Shown here in pieces: positions 24,554 to 28,823 of a stretch of DNA of 28,823 nucleotides (the first letter of the stretch is position 1; every line of letters starts with the position of its first letter). A model generated the notes under the pieces. The model searched no databases, was not told the DNA's origin, and was given only the letters and a program-made list of their open reading frames with translations. This DNA is from Rhodobacteraceae bacterium UBA1943 (GTDB lineage: Bacteria; Pseudomonadota; Alphaproteobacteria; Rhodobacterales; Rhodobacteraceae): contig DDEX01000031.1 in NCBI GenBank assembly GCA_002336845.1, positions 1-28,823 of the forward strand, in the 5' to 3' direction. A program made the translations under genes and the position numbers.

Positions 24554-25350
24554 TGAAAGACACGCTCGCCACCGCCAGCCCGGTCATCTCTGCCCAAGGC
24601 GTCAATCTGGTGTTTCAGACGAATGACGGCCCGGTTCATGCCCTTAGGGACGTGAACCTGACCATCAACAAGGGCGATTTTGTCAGCTTCATCGGCCCCT
24701 CGGGCTGCGGCAAGACCACATTCCTGCGCGCGATTGCGGCGCTGGAGCAGCCGACGGGCGGCACGCTGACCGTGAATGGCATGGCCCCGGATGAGGCGCG
24801 GCGGAAAAGGGCCTATGGCTATGTGTTTCAGGCGGCGGGCCTTTATCCGTGGCGCACGATTGCCGGGAACATCAAGCTGCCGCTGGAGATCATGGGCTTT
24901 GATAAGGCCGAACAGGACGCGCGGGTGGAGCGGGTCTTGTCGCTGGTGGACCTTGCGGGCTTTGGCAAGAAATTCCCCTGGCAACTGTCGGGCGGCATGC
25001 AGCAACGCGCCAGCATCGCCCGCGCGCTGGCCTTTGATGCCGACATCCTCTTGATGGACGAACCCTTTGGCGCGCTGGATGAAATCGTCCGTGACCGGCT
25101 GAATGAGGAGTTGCTGAAGCTTTGGGCGCGCACCGGCAAGACGATTGGCTTCGTGACCCATTCCATCCCCGAGGCGGTCTATCTTTCGACCAAGATCGTC
25201 GTCATGTCGCCGCGTCCCGGCCGGATCACCGATGTGATCGACAGCCCCTTGCCGCGAGAGCGCCCCTTGGACATCCGCGACACGGCCGAGTTCATCCAGA
25301 TCGCCCACCGCGTGCGCGAGGGGCTGCGGGCAGGGCACGCCGATGACTAG
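24553..25350 (+). CDS. ABC transporter ATPase (NitT/TauT type), probable pyrimidine/ureide import
   Basis: This 265-aa ATPase has Walker A GPSGCGKTT (about residues 46-54), the Q-loop VFQAAGLYPWRT (about 95), signature LSGGMQQRASIARAL (about 147), Walker B ILLMDEPFGALDE (about 168), and the His switch FVTHS (about 202). The MSPRPGRI ending strand is typical of the SsuB/TauB/ThiZ branch. It powers import with the two permeases and the binding protein downstream. ATG overlaps the HydA stop. Confidence 0.92.
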   Translation: MKDTLATASPVISAQGVNLVFQTNDGPVHALRDVNLTINKGDFVSFIGPSGCGKTTFLRAIAALEQPTGGTLTVNGMAPDEARRKRAYGYVFQAAGLYPWRTIAGNIKLPLEIMGFDKAEQDARVERVLSLVDLAGFGKKFPWQLSGGMQQRASIARALAFDADILLMDEPFGALDEIVRDRLNEELLKLWARTGKTIGFVTHSIPEAVYLSTKIVVMSPRPGRITDVIDSPLPRERPLDIRDTAEFIQIAHRVREGLRAGHADD

Positions 25351-25359
25351 AGGCCAGCC

Positions 25360-25695
25360 ATGAACCCCGGCGTGTTCCTGTGGCTGGCCGGGTCCACCGC
25401 CACGTTCATGGTCGCCAATTCGGCGCTGAAAACCTATGCGACCAAGGGCGGCTGGGCGATGCTGGCGGGCGCGCTGGTGCTGTTCTGCCTTGGCAATGCG
25501 CTGATGATCCCGGTGATGCGGGCAGGGGGCCTTGGCCTCGCGCTCGCCCTGTCGGTGGTGTTCCAGCTTGTCTCCGTGACCGTGGTGGCGCTGGTGGTGT
25601 TCGGCGAGCGCCCGAGCCCGCAGCAATGGGCAGGCGTCGCTCTGGGCGTTGTGGCGGTACTGCTGATCGCCTGGCCCAAGGGGGGTGCGGTGTGA
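25360..25695 (+). CDS. Small SMR/EamA-like membrane protein
   Basis: This 111-aa, four-helix protein has the last part VVFGERPSPQQWAGVALGVV, as in the ends of EamA/SMR transporters. The Glu of TM1 that SMR drug pumps need is absent (TM1 reads LWLAGSTATFMVANSALK), so drug efflux is doubtful. It sits within an ABC import operon, 9 bp after the ATPase gene, and may help export a pathway by-product or act as a half-sized dimeric carrier; both are guesses. It is translationally coupled to the next gene by GTGTGA. Confidence 0.75.
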   Translation: MNPGVFLWLAGSTATFMVANSALKTYATKGGWAMLAGALVLFCLGNALMIPVMRAGGLGLALALSVVFQLVSVTVVALVVFGERPSPQQWAGVALGVVAVLLIAWPKGGAV

Positions 25696-26291
25696 GGGCG
25701 TTTCTTATTACTGGCTTGATTGCCGCGCTATGCCCATTTTTTGCTGGTGCAGATACTGTCAGCGATGCGGGCACGGCTGCGGCTGGCGAAACGGAGCAAT
25801 TGCTTCAATACAATGGTGAGCCATTGGGGCCGGATACTTGGCCGGCACTCCTCAGGTTCCGGCAAGTCCAGGTGCTCGCGTTTCTTGTGAATGATGAAAA
25901 GGTCAGAAGACCAAAAGGGGTGCGTATCCCCAAATATAACCAATGGAAGAGCCCAATTTGCTTCAGTGCCCAAAACAAGCTCAGGTTGGATATTCTCGCC
26001 TTTGGCCCATCGAAAGAGCTGATCGAACTGTCCTGCAAAGCTCGGCTACTGCTGGACGGAAAGCCGTATCAGAGCTTCCCGGCCTATACATGTTTCAGTG
26101 GGCACCTGCCGCCGGACGGCGTCAGCGTGATTGCCGGTGATCAGATGCTGGCCTATCGTCATGACCATGACCCGGCTGGAAAGTGGACATTGCATGTTGA
26201 TGTTACGGAGAAAACATCGGGACGCACCCAGTCGGTGACCATTGATTACAACGGGTCTCCGTTTCCCTATCTTGACTGTTCTCGGAAATGA
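25692..26291 (+). CDS. Unrecognised secreted protein inside the ABC operon
   Basis: This 199-aa protein starts at GTG 25692 (overlapping the previous stop) with a signal peptide (MRAFLITGLIAALCPFFAGA, cleavage near AGA-D). The mature part has four cysteines (CF, SC, CF and DC near the end), suggesting disulphides, and a KWTLHVDVTEKTSG strand near the C-terminus like a beta-sandwich. No family is recognised. It is more AT-rich than its neighbours, yet its stop overlaps the permease ATG as ATGA, so it is fully embedded. A periplasmic partner of the importer is possible but unproven. Confidence 0.6.
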   Translation: MRAFLITGLIAALCPFFAGADTVSDAGTAAAGETEQLLQYNGEPLGPDTWPALLRFRQVQVLAFLVNDEKVRRPKGVRIPKYNQWKSPICFSAQNKLRLDILAFGPSKELIELSCKARLLLDGKPYQSFPAYTCFSGHLPPDGVSVIAGDQMLAYRHDHDPAGKWTLHVDVTEKTSGRTQSVTIDYNGSPFPYLDCSRK

Positions 26292-27223
26292 CCCGCGCTA
26301 CCCCCATCCTCGCCGTCCTCGCCCTGATCCTTGCGGTCTGGTATTTCGCCGTCCCCCTCGCCAACATCCAGTGGGAGGTTGATCAGGCCGCCCGCGCGGG
26401 CACGCCCACCAATCCGCCCGGTGCCTTGGGGGCGGTCTTGCCCCAAACCGCGCTGGTGCTGGCCAACCCCGATCTGATCCCCGCGACCTATGCACAGGAA
26501 CGCCCCGTGCTGCCCGCGCCGCATCAGATCGTGGCAGAGCTTTGGAAAACCACGGTCGGCACCAAGCTCACGTCGAAAAAGAACCTTGTCTATCATGGGC
26601 TTGTCACGCTGACCTCTACCTTCTGGGGCTTCGTGGTGGGCAGCCTTCTGGGTATCGTCATGGCGGTGATGATCACCCGCAGCCGCACGGTCGAGATGGG
26701 GCTGATGCCTTGGGCGATCATCAGCCAGACCATTCCGGTGGTGGCGATTGCGCCGATGATCGTGGTACTGTCGAACTCGCTGGGTCTGGGCGACCATCTG
26801 GGGGTGGAAAACCGGCTGGTCTCAAAGGTGATCATCGCCGCTTACCTGAGTTACTTCCCGGTGCTGGTCGGGATGATCAAGGGGCTGCGCAGCCCCGATC
26901 CGATGCAACTGGACCTTCTGAAGACCTATAGCGCCAGCGAGGGGCAGGGGTTTTTCAAGCTGCGTCTGCCTGCCTCGGTGCCGTATCTGTTCGCCTCGCT
27001 GAAAGTGGGTATTGCGGCCAGCCTTGTGGGCGCGATTGTCGGCGAATTGCCGACAGGTGCTGTGGAAGGTCTGGGCGCGCGGATGCTGGTGGGCAGCCAG
27101 TTCGGCTCGCCCATCATGGTCTGGGCGGCGCTGTTCGCGGCGGCCATTCTGGGCGGGGTGCTGATTTTGGCGGTGCGGCTGGCCGAGGGGCTGGTGACAA
27201 AGCGGATGGGGGTTCGGGCATGA
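26288..27223 (+). CDS. ABC transporter permease 1 (NitT/TauT type)
   Basis: This 311-aa protein has an N-terminal TM, then an unusually long periplasmic stretch (about residues 25-95), then five or so TM helices. The cytoplasmic EAA-type loop is near LDLLKTYSASEGQGFFKLRLP (about 215-235). It pairs with the second permease, overlapping it as ATGA. The long first periplasmic loop is not usual for TauC/SsuC and may contact the binding protein or the secreted protein encoded just upstream. Confidence 0.9.
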   Translation: MTRATPILAVLALILAVWYFAVPLANIQWEVDQAARAGTPTNPPGALGAVLPQTALVLANPDLIPATYAQERPVLPAPHQIVAELWKTTVGTKLTSKKNLVYHGLVTLTSTFWGFVVGSLLGIVMAVMITRSRTVEMGLMPWAIISQTIPVVAIAPMIVVLSNSLGLGDHLGVENRLVSKVIIAAYLSYFPVLVGMIKGLRSPDPMQLDLLKTYSASEGQGFFKLRLPASVPYLFASLKVGIAASLVGAIVGELPTGAVEGLGARMLVGSQFGSPIMVWAALFAAAILGGVLILAVRLAEGLVTKRMGVRA

Positions 27224-28065
27224 TCTGGCTGGTCTTTGCCATTGCCTTCTGGCTGGTCACTTGGGCCATCAACTCTGCGCTGGCGCGCAGTGCGGCGGCC
27301 AATACGAGGGCGGTGAAAATCCTGATACCGGCCCTATTCGGGGCCGCGATTCTGGTCTTGTGGGAAGGCATCGTGCAGGGGCTGAAGGTGCCCGAAGTCG
27401 TACTGCCCGCGCCCTCGGTCATCGGGCAGGCGATTGCGGCGAACCTGCCGACCCTGGGGCTGGACTGGTTCCAGACCATCATCAAGGGCGGGCTGACCGG
27501 CTATCTGATCGGGGCGGCGGCGGCGGTTGTGGCGGCGGTTCTGGTGGACCGGGTGCCGTTCCTCAAGCGGGGCCTGCTGCCGGTTGGCAACTTTGTTGCC
27601 GCCCTGCCCATCGTCGGCATCGCGCCGATCATGGTCATGTGGTTCGGCTTCGACTGGCAGTCCAAGGCCGCCGTTGTGGTGGTGATGGTGTTCTTCCCCG
27701 TCCTCGTGAACATGGTCGCGGGACTGGAGGCAACCGACCGTTTGAGCCGCGACCTGATCGCCACCTGGGGCGCAAGCTATTGGCAGGCACTGTTCAAGCT
27801 GCGCTTTCCGGCGGCAATGCCGTTTTTGTTCAACGGGTTGAAGATCGGCACGACGCTGGCCCTGATTGGCGCTATCGTTGCTGAAAACTTCGGCTCTCCC
27901 ACCCTTGGCGTGGGCTTTCGCATCTCGACCGCCGTGGGGCAGCTTGCCTTGCCGCTGGTCTGGGCCGAGATTGCGGTGGCGGCGCTGTCGGGTTCGGTTT
28001 TCTATGGCCTTGTGGCGGCCATCGAAAAGGCGGTGACCTTCTGGCACCCCTCACAACGCAGATAA
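27220..28065 (+). CDS. ABC transporter permease 2 (NitT/TauT type)
   Basis: This 281-aa membrane protein has an N-terminal pair of helices, then VLPAPSVIGQAI, the family's usual opening, and an EAA loop RDLIATWGASYWQALFKLRF (about residues 178-197) that docks on the ATPase. It forms the heteromeric channel with permease 1. ATG 27220 overlaps the previous stop. Confidence 0.92.
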   Translation: MIWLVFAIAFWLVTWAINSALARSAAANTRAVKILIPALFGAAILVLWEGIVQGLKVPEVVLPAPSVIGQAIAANLPTLGLDWFQTIIKGGLTGYLIGAAAAVVAAVLVDRVPFLKRGLLPVGNFVAALPIVGIAPIMVMWFGFDWQSKAAVVVVMVFFPVLVNMVAGLEATDRLSRDLIATWGASYWQALFKLRFPAAMPFLFNGLKIGTTLALIGAIVAENFGSPTLGVGFRISTAVGQLALPLVWAEIAVAALSGSVFYGLVAAIEKAVTFWHPSQRR

Positions 28066-28067
28066 CC

Positions 28068-28080
28068 GGGCCAAAGGCCC
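28068..28080. other. Intercistronic hairpin before the binding-protein gene
   Basis: GGGCC-AAA-GGCCC forms a perfect 5-bp stem with a three-base loop directly after permease 2 and 20 bp before the binding-protein start. It may act as an mRNA boundary that lets the binding protein be made in excess. No T-tract follows. Confidence 0.4.
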
Positions 28081-28099
28081 CAACAACGGAGGTGAGACA

Positions 28100-28823
28100 A
28101 TGAAGAAACTGCTGATCGGAACCGCACTTGGCCTGCTGGCCACCGCGGCGCAAGCAGATGACAGCGTGAAGCTGCAACTGAAATGGGTGACGCAGGCGCA
28201 GTTTGCCGGCTATTACGTCGCGCAGGAAAAAGGCTATTACAAGGAAGAGGGTCTGGACGTGACCATCCTTCCCGGCGGCCCCGACATCGCGCCCGAGCAG
28301 GTGATCGCTGGCGGCGGCGCCGATGTGATCGTTGACTGGATGCCTGCCGCCCTGGCCGCCCGTGAAAAGGGCCTGCCGCTGGTGAACATCGCCCAACCCT
28401 TCAAACACTCGGGCCTGATGCTGACCTGCCTTAAGGAATCCGGCGTCACGTCTCCGGCTGATTTCAAAGGCAAGACACTGGGCGTCTGGTTCTTCGGCAA
28501 CGAATACCCCTTCCTGTCCTGGATGTCGAAACTGGGTCTTTCCACCGCTGGCGGCGCCGATGGGGTGACGGTGCTGAAGCAGGGCTTCAACGTCGATCCG
28601 CTGTTGCAAAAGCAGGCGGCCTGCATCTCGACCATGACCTACAACGAATATGGTCAGGTGCTGGATGCCGGGATCAAGCCCGAGGATCTGGTGACCTTCA
28701 AATATGAAGACGAAGGCGTGGCGACGCTGGAAGATGGCCTTTATGTGCTGGAAGACAAGCTGAAAGACCCGGCTTTCGAAGAGAAGATGGTCAAGTTCGT
28801 CCGCGCCTCGATGAAGGGCTGGA
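28100..28823 (+). CDS. ABC substrate-binding protein, NMT1/THI5-like (3' end beyond window)
   Basis: About 241 codons are visible. A signal peptide (MKKLLIGTALGLLATAAQA, cleaved before DD) is followed by the NMT1/THI5-type core: LKWVTQAQFAGYYVAQEKGY, GGPDIAPEQVIAGGGADV, FKGKTLGVWFFGNEYPFLSW and ISTMTYNEYGQVLDAG. Family members bind hydroxymethylpyrimidine, riboflavin or related rings; in this operon a pyrimidine or hydantoin is the likely ligand. ATG 28100 has a strong GGAGGTGA ribosome binding site, the best in the operon, fitting high periplasmic demand. Confidence 0.92.
   Translation, partial: MKKLLIGTALGLLATAAQADDSVKLQLKWVTQAQFAGYYVAQEKGYYKEEGLDVTILPGGPDIAPEQVIAGGGADVIVDWMPAALAAREKGLPLVNIAQPFKHSGLMLTCLKESGVTSPADFKGKTLGVWFFGNEYPFLSWMSKLGLSTAGGADGVTVLKQGFNVDPLLQKQAACISTMTYNEYGQVLDAGIKPEDLVTFKYEDEGVATLEDGLYVLEDKLKDPAFEEKMVKFVRASMKGW

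Noticed and set aside
1..28823. CRISPR arrays, rRNA genes, riboswitches and insertion sequences with terminal repeats
   Set aside because: No regularly spaced repeats, rRNA motifs, conserved riboswitch cores or transposase genes were seen on either strand.

Overview
The window is high-GC DNA from an alphaproteobacterium, most likely a Rhodobacteraceae member (Rhodobacter, Paracoccus or Gemmobacter-like). The evidence is the linked DUF1289-ruvX-ccmI cluster, the heterotetrameric sarcosine oxidase operon, RutR-type control of pyrimidine catabolism, and the intergenic hairpin typical of that family at 23037.

Region A (1-7671) looks like a defence-type accessory island. On the minus strand a WYL-domain regulator, a HEPN protein with an intact RNxxxH motif, and an AddB/RecB-like nuclease gene (which runs off the window) form one transcription unit. 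Divergent from it, on the plus strand, is a 1051-aa SF1 helicase fused to a C-terminal Vsr/DUF559-type nuclease domain. Two membrane genes follow: a single-TM coiled-coil protein with a PsiE-like tail, and an M48 zinc protease. Each membrane gene carries an apparent single-base frameshift. A shared motif (TTTGACACCCCC) lies in front of both the WYL gene and the AddB-like gene and is a candidate WYL operator.

Region B (about 7758-11466) is bounded by two 286-bp direct repeats, about 87 % identical by hand alignment. Each begins with a tRNA 3'-end-like sequence (CTCCGCCA) followed by a terminator. Between them lie a DUF3883 nuclease-like gene, a DarT1-type ADP-ribosyltransferase toxin with its NADAR antitoxin (visibly lower GC), a small HTH protein, and the C-terminal stump of a large serine recombinase. 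This looks like a decayed integrative element carrying defence cargo.

Region C (11572-19146) is core genome. It holds DUF1289, ruvX and ccmI on the minus strand, each overlapping or nearly abutting the next, then soxB-soxD-soxA-soxG on the plus strand. An unrecognised three-helix membrane protein is threaded between soxB and soxD.

Region D (19213-28823) centres on pyrimidine and ureide catabolism. On the minus strand are a RutR-like regulator, a free-standing DUF4347-like protein, a UPF0303/heme-degrading-type protein and a second RutR-like regulator. Diverging from the last is a plus-strand operon: an M20 N-carbamoyl amidohydrolase (beta-ureidopropionase type), dihydropyrimidinase, and a NitT/TauT-type ABC importer (ATPase, two permeases, NMT1-type binding protein). 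The importer genes are interrupted by a small SMR/EamA-like membrane protein and an unrecognised secreted protein. Two tandem RutR-box palindromes sit in the divergent promoter. The likely job is uptake of a pyrimidine or hydantoin-like compound, ring opening by HydA, then decarbamoylation.
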